DNA from: Acidimicrobiia bacterium
GTDB taxonomy: Bacteria > Actinomycetota > Acidimicrobiia > IMCC26256 > PALSA-610
DNA length: 64,000 nucleotides
Direction of reading: 5' to 3'
NCBI GenBank assembly: GCA_027494135.1
Contig: JAOSJK010000012.1
Coordinates: 5,001-69,000, forward strand
The translations under genes were made by a program, and so were the position numbers. The notes under the pieces were generated by a model. It worked only from the letters and a program-made list of their open reading frames with translations, was not told where the DNA came from and did no database searches. Below, piece by piece: positions 20,087 through 29,463 of the stretch; position 1 is the first letter of the stretch, and every line of letters begins with the position of its first letter.

Positions 20087-20542
20087 GTGAGCACGATCTG
20101 GACACCGTCGGGGGAGCACACCCCACGCGAGGACCCCGCAGCAGCAGGGGCGCCTCCCGCCGCCGCGACCCCCGCAGCGGGGCATCCCGGAGAGCCGGAA
20201 GCACCCGGCGACCTCAGCCCCGAGGAGGTCGCGGCGATCCGCCGACTCCACGAGGAGCTCCGGGCGACGCCCGCGGTCGATGTGCTGGCGAACCACGCCA
20301 TCCAGATCTTCCAGCTCGCCCTCGTGTACCTCGGTGTCGCGACGCCGCCCGACGAGTCGGGGAGGCCCCCACTCGCCGACCTCGCCAACGCCGGCATCGC
20401 CATCGACGCGATGGCTGCCCTGATCGACGGCCTCGGGCCCCGCCTCGGCGACCACGAGACACCCCTGCGAGACGGCCTGACGGAGATCCAGATGCTCTTC
20501 GTCCGCGTGGCCGACGCCGCCGGGGGCCACGAGACCCCGTAG
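20087..20542 (+). CDS. DUF1844-like protein
   Basis: Protein of 151 residues. A Pro/Ala-rich, probably disordered first third (residues 1-40) is followed by a helical part: LHEELRATPAVDVLANHAIQ, IFQLALVYLGVATPP, LADLANAGIAIDAMAALIDG and EIQMLFVRVADAAG. The pattern of a helix around LG, then AxxAIDxxxxLIDxLGxRL resembles DUF1844, whose members often lie beside infC in actinobacteria. GTG start at 20087, divergent from infC. Function unknown. Confidence 0.7.
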   Translation: MSTIWTPSGEHTPREDPAAAGAPPAAATPAAGHPGEPEAPGDLSPEEVAAIRRLHEELRATPAVDVLANHAIQIFQLALVYLGVATPPDESGRPPLADLANAGIAIDAMAALIDGLGPRLGDHETPLRDGLTEIQMLFVRVADAAGGHETP

Positions 20543-20560
20543 CGCCGGCGGGTCGCCACC

Positions 20561-20803
20561 TCACGCGGGGCTTACGGCGGTCGCCTCCTCGATCCCCAGA
20601 GGCCCGATCCGCAGCCCGTAGCGGACGGGCACCCCGATCGCGATGCTGCGGGAGCCGTCGACGATCGCTGTGCAGTGGAAGCCGTGCCGGGCGCCGTCGT
20701 CGCCGACCACGAGGCCCAGTCCGCGCCGCTCGTCGAACTCCGCGACGACACCCACGCGCGACGCATCCGCATCGCTCGGCGAGGGACGGTCGCCGGCCGT
20801 CAC
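20561..20803 (-). CDS. small cold-shock-domain-like protein
   Basis: 80 residues. GVVAEFDERRGLGLVVGDDG followed by ARHGFHCTAIVDGSRSIAIG and VPVRYGL follows the strand order of a cold-shock/OB fold: G-x-V-x-x-F-D-x-x-R-G-L-G, then F-H-C-T. Classical CspA RNP motifs (KGFGFI, VFVH) are altered, so nucleic-acid binding is not assured. GTG start overlapping the hisG stop as GTGA, so it is co-translated with the end of the riboflavin-hisG operon. Likely to bind RNA or DNA, but this is inference. Confidence 0.7.
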   Translation of the reverse strand: MTAGDRPSPSDADASRVGVVAEFDERRGLGLVVGDDGARHGFHCTAIVDGSRSIAIGVPVRYGLRIGPLGIEEATAVSPA

Positions 20804-21675
20804 GGCACGATCTTCGCTATCGGGAGCTCGATGATCCCGGTCGCCCCGGCCTCCTTCAGCGCGGGGATCAGCGTGTTGATGTCGGACTTGGCGACCACGG
20901 TCTCGACCGCGAAGCCGTCCTCCCCGTAGAGCTTCGAGACGGTCGGCGACTTCAGCGCCGGCAGGAGCGAGACGGCCTTCTGCAGGTTCGCCTCGTCGAC
21001 GTTGAGCTTCACGAGAACTCGACCCCGCGCCTCGAGGGCGCCCGAGAGCAGGGTCTGCAGCTGCTCCATCGCCTTGCGCTTCTCGGCGTCGGCGTACGAC
21101 GCCGGGTGCGCGATCAGCTCCGTGTAGGAGACGAGGACCGTGTCGAGGATCCGCAGGCCCGCGGCCCGCAGGGCCCTACCCGTCTCGGTGATCTCGACCA
21201 CTGCGTCGGCGATCTCGGGGATCTTCGCCTCGGTCGCCCCGTAGGAGAGGGTGATCTCGGCGTCGACCCCGTGCGACTCCAGGAATCGGCGCGTCAGCTC
21301 CGGGTACTCGGTGTGGACGCGCACGCCGGCAGGGAGGTCGCCGATCGACGTGAACGCGGAGTCGGCCCCGACGCCGAGCACCATCCGGATCGGCCGGGCC
21401 GTCGCCTTCGAGTAGTGCAGCTCGGAGAGGGTGACCACCTCGACGCCGGTCTCCTCTATCCAGTCGCGCCCCGTGATCCCCACGTCGAAGATCCCCTGCG
21501 CGACGTATCGCGGGATCTCCTGCGGACGCAGGATCATGACGTCGATGACACGGGGATCATCGATCGTCGCCTTGTAGTCGACGTCGGAGGAGCGCAGGAC
21601 CGCGAGGTCGGCATCCTCGAACAGCTGCAGGGTCGCGCGTTCGAGCGACCCCTTCGGCAGGACGACGCGAAGCAT
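20800..21675 (-). CDS. hisG: ATP phosphoribosyltransferase, long form
   Basis: First enzyme of histidine synthesis, condensing ATP and [44 protein letters not shown] and [11 protein letters not shown] are typical of the N-terminal catalytic part. The last 80 residues ([20 protein letters not shown] through [17 protein letters not shown]) form the ACT-like regulatory domain of the long, histidine-inhibited form. Intact, 291 residues. It directly follows ribH (TAGATG junction). It is the only histidine gene here, an unusual guest in a riboflavin operon. Confidence 0.95.
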   Translation of the reverse strand: MLRVVLPKGSLERATLQLFEDADLAVLRSSDVDYKATIDDPRVIDVMILRPQEIPRYVAQGIFDVGITGRDWIEETGVEVVTLSELHYSKATARPIRMVLGVGADSAFTSIGDLPAGVRVHTEYPELTRRFLESHGVDAEITLSYGATEAKIPEIADAVVEITETGRALRAAGLRILDTVLVSYTELIAHPASYADAEKRKAMEQLQTLLSGALEARGRVLVKLNVDEANLQKAVSLLPALKSPTVSKLYGEDGFAVETVVAKSDINTLIPALKEAGATGIIELPIAKIVP

Positions 21676-22161
21676 CTACTCTCCTTCTCCGGGCAGGCTC
21701 CCGAGAAGGCTCACCATCTCGATCGCCGTGAGTGCCGCCTCTTCTCCCTTGTGGCCCTCCCGGCCACCAGTGCGGTCGGTCGCCTGCTCGAGGTTCTCCG
21801 TGGTCAGGACACCGAACACGACAGGGATCCCGGTGTCGAGCGCGACGCGCAGGACACCGTCGGCGCAGGGGCCGGCCACATACTCGAAGTGCGCCGTGTC
21901 GCCGCGGATGACCGCGCCGACGCAGATGACGGCGTCGACCGTTCCGGATGCGGCGAGGCGCTGCGCGACGAGCGGGATCTCGAATGCCCCGGGCACCCAG
22001 GCGACGGTGACGTTCGCCTCGGCCACGCCCCGCTCGGAGAGGACCCTCTCGACGCCCTCGAGGAGGCGCTCGGAGACCGCGCGGTTGAACCGTCCGGCCA
22101 CGATCCCGAACCGCATCCCCGTCGCGTCTGCATCCGACCCATCGGACGCGTACGTGCCCAT
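21676..22161 (-). CDS. ribH: 6,7-dimethyl-8-ribityllumazine synthase
   Basis: Penultimate step of riboflavin synthesis; usually forms 60-mer capsids or pentamers. Seen: [60 protein letters not shown] and [18 protein letters not shown]. The ATG at 22161 is preferred over the in-frame GTG at 22173 because GAGGAGGG lies just before it. 161 residues, intact. Confidence 0.97.
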   Translation of the reverse strand: MGTYASDGSDADATGMRFGIVAGRFNRAVSERLLEGVERVLSERGVAEANVTVAWVPGAFEIPLVAQRLAASGTVDAVICVGAVIRGDTAHFEYVAGPCADGVLRVALDTGIPVVFGVLTTENLEQATDRTGGREGHKGEEAALTAIEMVSLLGSLPGEGE

Positions 22162-22194
22162 TGCCCTCCTCACCGCCTTCCGAGTGGCTACCCG

Positions 22195-23428
22195 TCAGCT
22201 CCCGCCGAGACCCTCGTCGTCGATCTCGAGCAGGTGCCCGAGCTTTCTCTGCTTGGCACGAAGGTACGCGATGTTCTCGTGGTTCGGCTCGGTCGCGAGC
22301 GAGACGCGATCGACGACCTCGAGACCGTAGCCCTCGATGCCGCCGTACTTGGAGGGATTGTTCGTCATGAGGCGCATGGTCGTGACGCCCAGATCGACGA
22401 GTATCTGCGCTCCGATGCCGTACTCGCGGGAGTCGGCAGGGAAGCCGAGCTCGAGATTCGCCTCCACCGTGTCGCGCCCCTGCTCCTGCAGCGCATACGC
22501 ACGCAGCTTGTGGCCGAGGCCGATGCCCCCGCCCCTCGTGGCCCCGCAAGTAGACGAGGACGCCTCGTCCCTCCGCGGCGATCCGCTCCAGGGCCAGATC
22601 GAGCTGGCTGCCGCAGTCGCAGCGCAGCGAGCCGGAACGCGTCGCCGGTGAGGCATTCGGAGTGGACCCGGACGAGGGTGTCCTGCTGACCCGCAACGTC
22701 GCCGCGCACGAGCGCCAGGTGCTCGGTTCCGTCGAGGAGGGACTCGAAGACGTGGGCGGTGAAATCCCCGTGGCGCGTCGGTATGCGCGCCTCGGAGACC
22801 CTCCGCACGAGCTTCTCCCTGTGACGCCGGAAGCGGATGAGATCGGCGATGCTGATCAGCTCGAGACCATGGTGCGCGGCGAACTTCTCCAGGTCGGGCA
22901 GCCTCATCGGCTCGCCGTTGTCGTTGACGATCTCCGACAGCACGCCGGCGGGGTAGCAGCCGGCCAGGCGGGCGAGGTCGACGGACGCCTCGGTGTGGCC
23001 TGCCCGCTTCAATACGCCGCCCTCCCGGTAGCGCAGCGGGAAGATGTGGCCGGGCCTGCCGACGTCGGCCGGCGTGGTCGCCGGGTCGATCAGGGCTCGG
23101 ACGGTCGTCGCCCGGTCGGCCGCCGAGATGCCCGTGGTCGTGCCGTGCAGGTAGTCGACCGAGACGGTGAACGCCGTTCTCTGGATCTCGGTGTTCTCCC
23201 TCCCTGGACCATGAGAGGTAGGTGCAGCTCGTCGAGGCGCTCCCCCTCGAGTGGCAGGCAGATCACACCGCTCGTGTAGCGGATCATGAACCCCATCGCC
23301 TCCGGGGTCGCCTTCTCCGCGGCCATGATGAGGTCGCCCTCGTTCTCGCGGTCTTCGTCGTCTACCACCACGACGAACTCCCCGCGACCGATCGCCTCGA
23401 TGGCGCGCTCTATGTGCGTGAAAGGCAC
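22195..23428 (-). CDS. ribBA: 3,4-dihydroxy-2-butanone-4-phosphate synthase / GTP cyclohydrolase II (three frameshifts)
   Basis: Bifunctional enzyme feeding both branches of riboflavin synthesis. RibB part: [20 protein letters not shown] with [36 protein letters not shown] and [20 protein letters not shown]. RibA part: GDAF then [20 protein letters not shown] (zinc cysteines), YLRGHEGRG and [20 protein letters not shown] start at 23428 overlaps ribE by 19 bases. Breaks lie near 23195, at an extra C near 22632-22636, and at a G run near 22524-22530. About 411 residues when joined. Confidence 0.93.
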
Positions 23429-24038
23429 TTCCAGCTCCCTTCGTCGGAGGAGACGGCGAGGAGCCTCTCCACGTACTTCGCGACGACGTCGGCCTCGAGG
23501 TTCACCGGATCTCCCGGGCCTTTCGGTCCGAGCGTCGTCACATCCTGCGTGTGGGGTATCAGCGCGACTGCGAACCCCCAGTCGTCGACGGACGCGACTG
23601 TCAGGCTGACTCCGTCGACGGTGATCGAGCCCTTCTCGACCACGTACCGGCTCAGCGCAGGGGGCGGATCGATCCACACCGTCGCCGAGCCGTCGGAGAG
23701 CAGCTCCTTCGTGCGGATCGTGCCCACCGCATCCACGTGACCTTGCACCAGGTGCCCACCGAGGCGGTCGGCGAGGCGGACCGGACGCTCGAGGTTCACG
23801 GGGTCGCCGGCGGCGAGCGCCCCTAGGCACGTCCGGCTGAGCGTCTCGGTGACCGCGTCGGCGGCCCACCACCTATCCGCGAGCTCCACGACCGTGAGAC
23901 AGCACCCGTTGACCGCGATGGACGCGCCGATCTCTGCGTCGTCGAGGACGGTCGACGCCTCGATCTCGATGCGTGCTCCCCCTCGTTCGGTGTCACGGCG
24001 CGCACTCGCCCCAGCTCCTCCACGATCCCGGTGAACAT
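23410..24038 (-). CDS. ribE: riboflavin synthase alpha chain (one frameshift)
   Basis: Dismutates two ribityllumazines to riboflavin. [15 protein letters not shown] opens the first lumazine-binding repeat and [20 protein letters not shown] the second; each is followed by a [19 protein letters not shown] strand. About 209 residues, the normal two-repeat length. The frame breaks near 23975 in a five-C run. Lies 22 bases after ribD and overlaps ribBA. Confidence 0.94.
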
Positions 24039-24060
24039 CAGGCCTCCCCTTCCGACACTG

Positions 24061-25223
24061 TCATCTCCGCCTCTCGGCCCGACGCGGCCTTCTCCGCTTG
24101 CCGAGCCGGTGCGGCGGTCGTCGCTTCTCCGTCGCCGGGGGCTCGTAGTCGAGCCTGACGTCGTCGCCGAGCCGCCTCACGTCGAGCAGTCGCAGGCGTG
24201 CCGCCTCGGCGATCGTCTCCGGCCCCGCGACTCCGTAGGCGGCCATGCCCCGGCTCCCCAGGACCGTCGCAGCCACATACGCGACGACCCTGCCGGCGAG
24301 GCCGGCATCGAGGATCGCTCCGTGGAGCGTCGGTCCACCCTCGACCAGCGCCTGGAGCACGCCGCGGTCACCCAGGACGGCGAGTGCCGCCGATAGGTCC
24401 ACTCCCCCGGCTGCCTCCGGGACGACGACGACGCCGGCGCCCGTGCGCCGCCACCCCTCGACTGCCGGAGCCGGCGCGCGTTCGGTGGTGACCACCAGCG
24501 TCGGCGACTCCCCGGTGTCGAAGAGCGGCCCCTCGGCGGGCACCCGCCCGGACGCGTCGAGCAGGACGCGCAGCGGCTGTTGCGAGGGAATGATCTCGGC
24601 GTCGCGGACGGTCAGGGCCGGCCGGTCGGCGAGTGCCGTCCCCGCCCCGACGACCACCGCCTGGGAGTCGGCGCGCAGGCCGTGAGCGTCGGCCCGGGCC
24701 TCCGGTCCCGTGATCCATCTGGAGGTGCCGTCTGCCGCGGCTACGCGCCCGTCGAGGCTCGTTGCTGCCTTGACCACGCAGAAGCGCGTCCGGTGCGGCG
24801 GTGGTGCAGGTAGGGGGCGAGAGAGTGCCTCGCCTCGCGCTCCATGGCGCCGACGCTGACCTCCACCCCCGCAGCGCGCAGTCGTGCCGCACCCTCACCG
24901 GCGACCCTGCTGTCGGGGTCGAGCAGCGCGATCGCAACGCGCGTGACTCCGGCCTCGATCAACGCATCGGCGCACGGAGCGGTACGGCCGTGGTGGGCGC
25001 ACGGCTCGAGGGAGACGACCGCGGTCGCCCCGCGTGAGCGCCCGCCGGCGCGGCGGAGCGCCACGACCTCGGCGTGGTCGCCGCCGGGCGGCTGTGTGGC
25101 TCCCTCGCCGACGACCTCACCGTCGCTCAGGATCAGGCAGCCGACCCACGGATTGGGCGCGGTCGAACGCCGCACCGTCTCGGCAAGTGCCACCGCTCGC
25201 CGCATCGCCTCGTCGTCGCGCAC
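24061..25223 (-). CDS. ribD: riboflavin biosynthesis deaminase/reductase (one frameshift)
   Basis: Bifunctional pyrimidine deaminase (N-terminal) and reductase (C-terminal). The zinc deaminase motifs are DHAEVVALRRAG and SLEPCAHHGRTAPCADALIE. The reductase has KAATSLDGRVAAADGTSRWI, ADSQAVVVGAGTALADRP and LVEGGPTLHGAILDAGL. First gene of the operon, with GTG at 25223 and GGGAGGTGG just upstream. The frame breaks near 24790 between the domains. The tail ends in about 25 basic residues. Confidence 0.93.
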
Positions 25224-25300
25224 GCCACCTCCCGCGCACCCGGGGCGTGAGGGTCAGATGGCGACGGCGACGACCGGCTGCCCGCGACGCGACCCGTCGT

Positions 25301-25318
25301 GGGCGGCGGTAGCCGCCC
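25301..25318 (-). promoter_or_regulatory. hairpin between FMN riboswitch and ribD
   Basis: GGGCGGC and GCCGCCC flank a four-base loop, 78 bases before the ribD start and about 57 bases after the riboswitch core. It is a candidate part of the expression platform. With no T-run, control by Rho or by hiding translation signals is more likely than intrinsic termination. Confidence 0.4.
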
Positions 25319-25374
25319 GGCGCGGCAGAGATCGCCGCACGACACGTCGCGAGTCGGAGAACCGCTCGCACCCT

Positions 25375-25516
25375 CTCCCATCCGGACTCTGACCGTCGGC
25401 TCAGGACTCTCACCTGATCGGGCCACGACGGGCTGCCGTGGCTTCGCGGACTTCCACCGGGACTTCCGGCCCGGTGATCACCGCCGGTCGGGAATTCCAC
25501 CCGACCCCGAGGGCAT
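25375..25516 (-). promoter_or_regulatory. FMN riboswitch (RFN element)
   Basis: Read on the minus strand, the region shows the RFN landmarks in order: a CTCGGGGTCGG entry, GGGTGGAATTCCCGACCGG then CGGTGAT, an AGTCCGCGA element, and ACGGTCAGAGTCCGGATGGG at the 3' end. These match the conserved FMN aptamer. It precedes ribD-ribE-ribBA-ribH-hisG and should shut the operon down when FMN is plentiful. The exact ends are approximate. About 150 bases separate it from the ribD start. Confidence 0.92.
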
Positions 25517-25613
25517 TCGGTTGTTCTTGACCGTTGGGTCAAGGCTAGCAGGCACCCCAAGGAGGCCCCAGCCCGAGAACCGAGGCTGACCGCACGCGCC
25601 CGCGGGCTCAGGC

Positions 25614-25652
25614 GAGCATCATGACAGCAATGAGCATGATGCTATGATGCTC
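25614..25652 (+). promoter_or_regulatory. vapBC promoter and operator
   Basis: A nine-base inverted repeat GAGCATCAT/ATGATGCTC (25614-25622 and 25644-25652) encloses an eleven-base palindrome AGCATGATGCT (25633-25643). Within it are ATGACA (25621-25626) and TATGAT (25643-25648) spaced by 16 bases, a strong promoter. The -10 ends six bases before the antitoxin ATG, so the mRNA is probably leaderless. The repeat placement fits autorepression by the VapBC complex. Confidence 0.7.
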
Positions 25653-25654
25653 GT

Positions 25655-25912
25655 ATGCGGACCACGGTGACGCTCGACACCGATGTCGCCATGCGACTGC
25701 GCGCCATCGCCCGGGAGCGCGACATCTCGTTCAAGGAAGCCCTCAACAGCGCGGTGCGCGCCGGTCTGGCCTCCACCCGGGGCGCCCGCGCCTACGAGGT
25801 CCCCCACCAGCCGATGCGCCTGCGCCCCGGCGTGGATCTCGACCGGGCACTGGCGCTGGCCGCCGAGCTCGAGGACGCGGAGACCATGCGCGAGCTCGAG
25901 CGCCGCAAGTGA
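25655..25912 (+). CDS. vapB: VapB-like antitoxin
   Basis: 85 residues. The N-terminal MRTTVTLDTDVAMRLRAIAR followed by ERDISFKEALNSAVRAGLAS is a ribbon-helix-helix DNA-binding motif of the VapB type. The C-terminal acidic stretch (LDRALALAAELEDAETMREL) should bind the toxin. Leaderless ATG start inside the operator region. Overlaps the toxin gene by four bases. Confidence 0.85.
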   Translation: MRTTVTLDTDVAMRLRAIARERDISFKEALNSAVRAGLASTRGARAYEVPHQPMRLRPGVDLDRALALAAELEDAETMRELERRK

Positions 25913-26349
25913 AGATCCCAGATCTCAACGTCCTGCTCTACGCCGTCGACGACACCTCGGCACGACATGCGCAGGCGCGCGCCTGGCTCGAGGAGCAGCT
26001 GTCGGGCAGCGAGACCACCGGCTTCGCCTGGGCAGTTCTCGTGGGTTTCGTTCGCCTGGCGACCAACCCGCGCGTGTTCGCCGCGCCGCTCGACTCCGGC
26101 CGCGCACTGGAGATCGCCCGCGGCTGGCTGGCGCAGCCCTGCTCGGTGGCGGTAGACCCGACAGACCGCCACCTCGAGATCATGGACGAGCTGCTGGCGC
26201 CCCTGGGCACGGCCGGGAACCTCACGAGCGACGCTCACCTGGCGGCGCTCGCAATCGAGCACGGAGCCGAGATCGTCACCTACGACGGCGACTTCGGCCG
26301 ATTCCCGCGGGTCCGCAGGCACGAGCCCGGCGTCCGGACCGACGGGTAG
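25909..26349 (+). CDS. vapC: VapC-family PIN-domain toxin ribonuclease
   Basis: Mg-dependent ribonuclease toxin, 146 residues, intact. PIN acidic residues appear in KIPDLNVLLYAVD, the mid-protein VGFVRLATNPRVF segment, NLTSDAHLAALAIEHGAEIV and TYDGDFGRF. This matches the mycobacterial-type VapC subgroup with the TNP motif. Starts at GTG inside AAGTGAAG, coupled to vapB. The target RNA cannot be told from sequence. Confidence 0.88.
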   Translation: MKIPDLNVLLYAVDDTSARHAQARAWLEEQLSGSETTGFAWAVLVGFVRLATNPRVFAAPLDSGRALEIARGWLAQPCSVAVDPTDRHLEIMDELLAPLGTAGNLTSDAHLAALAIEHGAEIVTYDGDFGRFPRVRRHEPGVRTDG

Positions 26350-26444
26350 CTGCAGAGGCGTCTCTGAGCGCTACCACTGCGGACGGCGCACGTGGCAGAG
26401 GGCCACCGCGCGGCAGTCGCGCCGCTCCCCACGGTTGCGTTCGC

Positions 26445-26944
26445 CTACCCGGCGCAGGTGGTGCTGCCCCCGACCACGAGCTGCAGCGAGGCCGGGTACC
26501 ACCAGCCCTCGAGGAGGAGGCCCCCGGCGGCCGTTCCTGAGACGCTCCCCAGGGGCTCTGAGCCGGGCTTGCCCTCGCCTACCTCGACGGGACCGACGCC
26601 GGTGACCGTCTTCTGCTCGGCCCAGAACGCCCGCAGGTCGGCGAGCAACTCGGCACCGCGGTCGGCCGAGGGCTCGTCGAAGTAGAAGCGCAAGGCGACC
26701 CCGTCGTCGGTCGCTCCGGGGCACGGTGCCGGCCGCTCCTCGCGACGCGCGTCCGACGGGTCGAGATCGAGCGCCTCCACCGATTCGCGCAGGAAGCCGT
26801 CGAGCTCGGCGGGCAGCTCCCAGGCATCCCCCCGTCGACCTCCCCGGACTTGCCGGAGCCCGAGTCACCCCCGCAGCCGGACGCGGTCAGGAGCGCCACG
26901 AGGCACAGCGCGACGGTGTGGCCGAGTCGGGTTGACGCCTCCAC
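26445..26944 (-). CDS. small secreted lipoprotein, unknown function (one frameshift)
   Basis: Reconstructed protein of about 166 residues. The N-terminus has a lipoprotein signal (LGHTVALCLVALLTASGCGG) followed by a Gly/Ser linker. The mature part reads WELPAELDGFLRESVEALDL, ATDDGVALRFYFDEPSADRG, LLADLRAFWAEQKTVTGVG and ends LLLEGWWYPASLQLVVGGS. The GTG at 26944 starts the signal peptide. One break near 26826-26832, in a C run, separates signal and body. No family is recognised. It lies in the accessory patch between vapBC and mazEF. Confidence 0.6.
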
Positions 26945-27126
26945 ATCCCCAGGGTACGTGTCGATACACCACCGGTGGGGCCAGATCGGATGAGCACACC
27001 CATCGCGAAGACCGTGGGAATCGGTCGCCCCGTCGTTCATGCGTGGTCGGCTCCGCGACGAGGCGGATCCTGTCGCGGTCGGCAGTCCATGCTCACCATG
27101 CTCACGTGGTGCTCCCGTCGGGCTCT

Positions 27127-28627
27127 TCAGCGGTGAAGGAGAAGGGCCTCGTCCGCGCCGGTCAGGACGCCTTCCCGCCGGTTCGCGTCGACGTCGACGG
27201 CGACGACCTCTCCGGCGAGGACGTACTGGGGCGTCGGCTGCGGGTCCTCCTCCAACACCTCGCTCGTCGGGGTCGTCGGCGCCGGGTTCAGCACCGCGTA
27301 GCTCTCTCTCAGGAAGAGCGTGCGCCCGTCGCGCGAGAAGCCGACCGGTCGGTGGCTTCGGTAGTCCTGGGGATGCGGAAGTCCTCCGCCGGGGGTGGGG
27401 TACTGGGCACGCTCGGGTCACGCGATCGCGCGGGTCTCGCCGGTATCCGGATCCGCGATGAATGCCGCGTCGTACCTGCCGGCCAACGCACCGTGGGGAC
27501 CCCCCTCAGGCGTGGGAAGGTACAGCTCCACCCAGGCGGTGCACGCCAAATGCTTCCCGTCGGGGGTGCCACACCGGGCTGGTGGGGTACCAATCCCCGC
27601 CAACCACCGCCAGGGGGGCGGGGAGCTCCACCTCGCTGGCCCGGCCCGAGCCGAGCTCCACGACCGCGAGATGGCCTGGTAGCAGACGGCCTGGTATCGG
27701 GTCCGGGCCGCGGGGGTCCTGGAACGTCACCGCGACCCGAGTGCCGTCGGGAGAGACCCGGGCGTGGGTGGCCCGGTAGCGGGAACCGATCTGTTCGACC
27801 TTGCCCGACGCGAGCTCCAAGACGTAGAGGCGATTGCGTGCGAAGAGCAGGTAGCGGCCGTCGGGCGTGACCGCGAGTGGCCGAACCCCGGCAAGCGGCG
27901 AGAAGCCGTCGGGGTTCTCCCGCTCATCTGTCTCCGCGTCACTCATCACCGCGAGGTAGGAGTCCTCGAACCGGATCCGCTCCGCCGCGTCCGGCGAGGC
28001 GCTCCAGAGCTCGGTGACCGCGCTGCCCTCGCTTCCTCCAGGGCCGATCCGCTGGTTGTACGCGAAGAAGTAGCCCCCAACCGCCGGATGGGCAACAACG
28101 CCGTTGGGGCCGCGGCCGGTGTCGCCGGTGAACACGAGCTCGTCGGCCCCTGATTCGAGGTCGACCCGACGAAGCACCCCCCGGGCCGACGGGGTTGTTC
28201 CCGCCTTCCCTGACCAGATACGGGAACGACAGGGTGGACGCCTGCCACTCACCCCCGCCGTGACGTGAGCCTCGGCGCGCAGGCGCCCCCGGCGCAACAG
28301 CTCGAACCCCGCGTCGTACACCGAGACGATCTCCTCGCCGCCGTCCTTGCGCGTCGTGACGATCACCTCCGGCATCGCCTTCGCTCCGTCCACAGCCCAG
28401 CCATCTTCCCGGCGCTGCGTACCTGCCGTCGGGCTGCGCCGGCCGCACGCCGCCATGAGCCCAGAGGCTCCAGCAACGCCGAGCGCACCGGCAGCGAGCG
28501 CCGCGGCCCGGCCGACGAACCTCCGCCGGGAGATCGCTCCGTCGGTCGCCCAAGAGCCAGTGGCGCCCTGCAGCGTGTTTGCCCCGCCCTCGTCCCACGG
28601 CCCTACCCGACTCTCGGTCTCGGACAT
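27127..28627 (-). CDS. Tat-exported lipoprotein with beta-propeller-like repeats (multiply frameshifted)
   Basis: Starts at ATG 28627 (MSETESRVGPWDEGG). A twin-arginine signal with lipobox follows: SRRRFVGRAAALAAGALGVA then GLMAACG. The body has TolB/PD40-like repeats: RPLAVTPDGRYLLFARNRLY and VLELASGKVEQ, then ARVSPDGTRVAVTFQDPRG, VWHPDGKHLACTAWVELY and HRPVGFSRDGRTLFLRES. It ends VDVDANRREGVLTGADEALL. At least four breaks are needed (near 28255 and 28195, a compensating pair, then near 27580 and 27425), and an in-frame TGA follows GETRAIA. It may be sequencing error or a true pseudogene. Probably a membrane-anchored extracytoplasmic protein; role unknown. Confidence 0.6.
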
Positions 28628-28899
28628 CACCGACCCCGATACCGAACCGCCGGCTGGAATCCGATGAACCGAGTGGTGCGCGCCGGGTTCTACGCGAGAC
28701 CCAGGGCGAACCCACACCACCGGCGACCCCCATCGCGACCTCCCACGTGCTGCCTCACCCATGAGGCCTCACATGCGCATGAGCCAGGCTAAACATCCGC
28801 GCCGGCGCGCGCCAACGTCCTTCGGAGCGCAGGGGCTCGAGAGACGCGCTCGACGCGTTCTCCAGACCTACGGATCTGCTCCCGTGCGCGCGCCGTGAG

Positions 28900-29246
28900 C
28901 TACAGGGAGAGGTGCAGGCGCAGCGCGTCGCCTAGGGCGTCCATCGCGGCCGGCGGAACGACTCCCACCCGCGGCCCGATGCGCTCGACGGCGACCGAAC
29001 GGATCTCCTCGGCCTGAGCCTTCGAGTCGACCTGGAGCCCGGTCTCCGACGCGAGCAGCACCACCTGGAACGGATACCGCGCGCGACGTTCGACGTCACC
29101 GGAACGACGGTAACGACACCGCGTCCGAGGCGCCCGGCGGCCGCGTTGGCACCGTCGTTGCTGACGACGACCGCCGGCCGCCGCTTGTCCGCCTCGGAAC
29201 CGAGGACCTGTCCGAGGTCGACCAGCCGGATCTCACCGCGGAGCAT
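28900..29246 (-). CDS. mazF: MazF-family toxin endoribonuclease (one frameshift)
   Basis: About 115 residues when joined, the usual MazF length. MLRGEIRLVDLGQVLGSEAD with KRRPAVVVSNDGANAAA and GVVTVVPVTSNVAR are typical of the PemK/MazF fold. After a break near 29080 (GCGCGCG) another frame continues with FQVVLLASETGLQVDSKAQA, EEIRSVAVERIGPRVGVVP and ends DALGDALRLHLSL. Overlaps the antitoxin gene by 14 bases. Confidence 0.83.
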
Positions 29247-29463
29247 CCGTAGACCCGTCTCCGACGACTGCATCCCACTCGCCCGCTGCGCCCGAGTCGG
29301 TCCACTCCTGCCAGGCATCCTCGTACGCCGCGCCCAGCTCGGAGGCCCGCAGCAACCGCACAGCCTTGTGGACGGCTGCGGATCGGGACTCGATGCCTCT
29401 CGACCTGGCGTAGGCGTCGAGGAACTCGACGTCTTCGTCCGGGAGGCTCACGCTGACCTTCAT
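29233..29463 (-). CDS. mazE: MazE-like antitoxin
   Basis: 76 residues. MKVSVSLPDEDVEFLDAYAR and SRGIESRSAAVHKAVRLLR form a ribbon-helix-helix; the tail (YEDAWQEWTDSGAAGEWDAV) is acidic and should block MazF. ATG start, six bases after a -10 box. Forms the usual antitoxin-first pair with mazF. Confidence 0.82.
   Translation of the reverse strand: MKVSVSLPDEDVEFLDAYARSRGIESRSAAVHKAVRLLRASELGAAYEDAWQEWTDSGAAGEWDAVVGDGSTDAPR

Noticed and set aside
25520..25545. TTGACC as the -35 box of the riboflavin operon
   Set aside because: No acceptable -10 sequence lies 16-19 bases downstream on the minus strand; the bases are better explained as one arm of a 7-bp inverted repeat.
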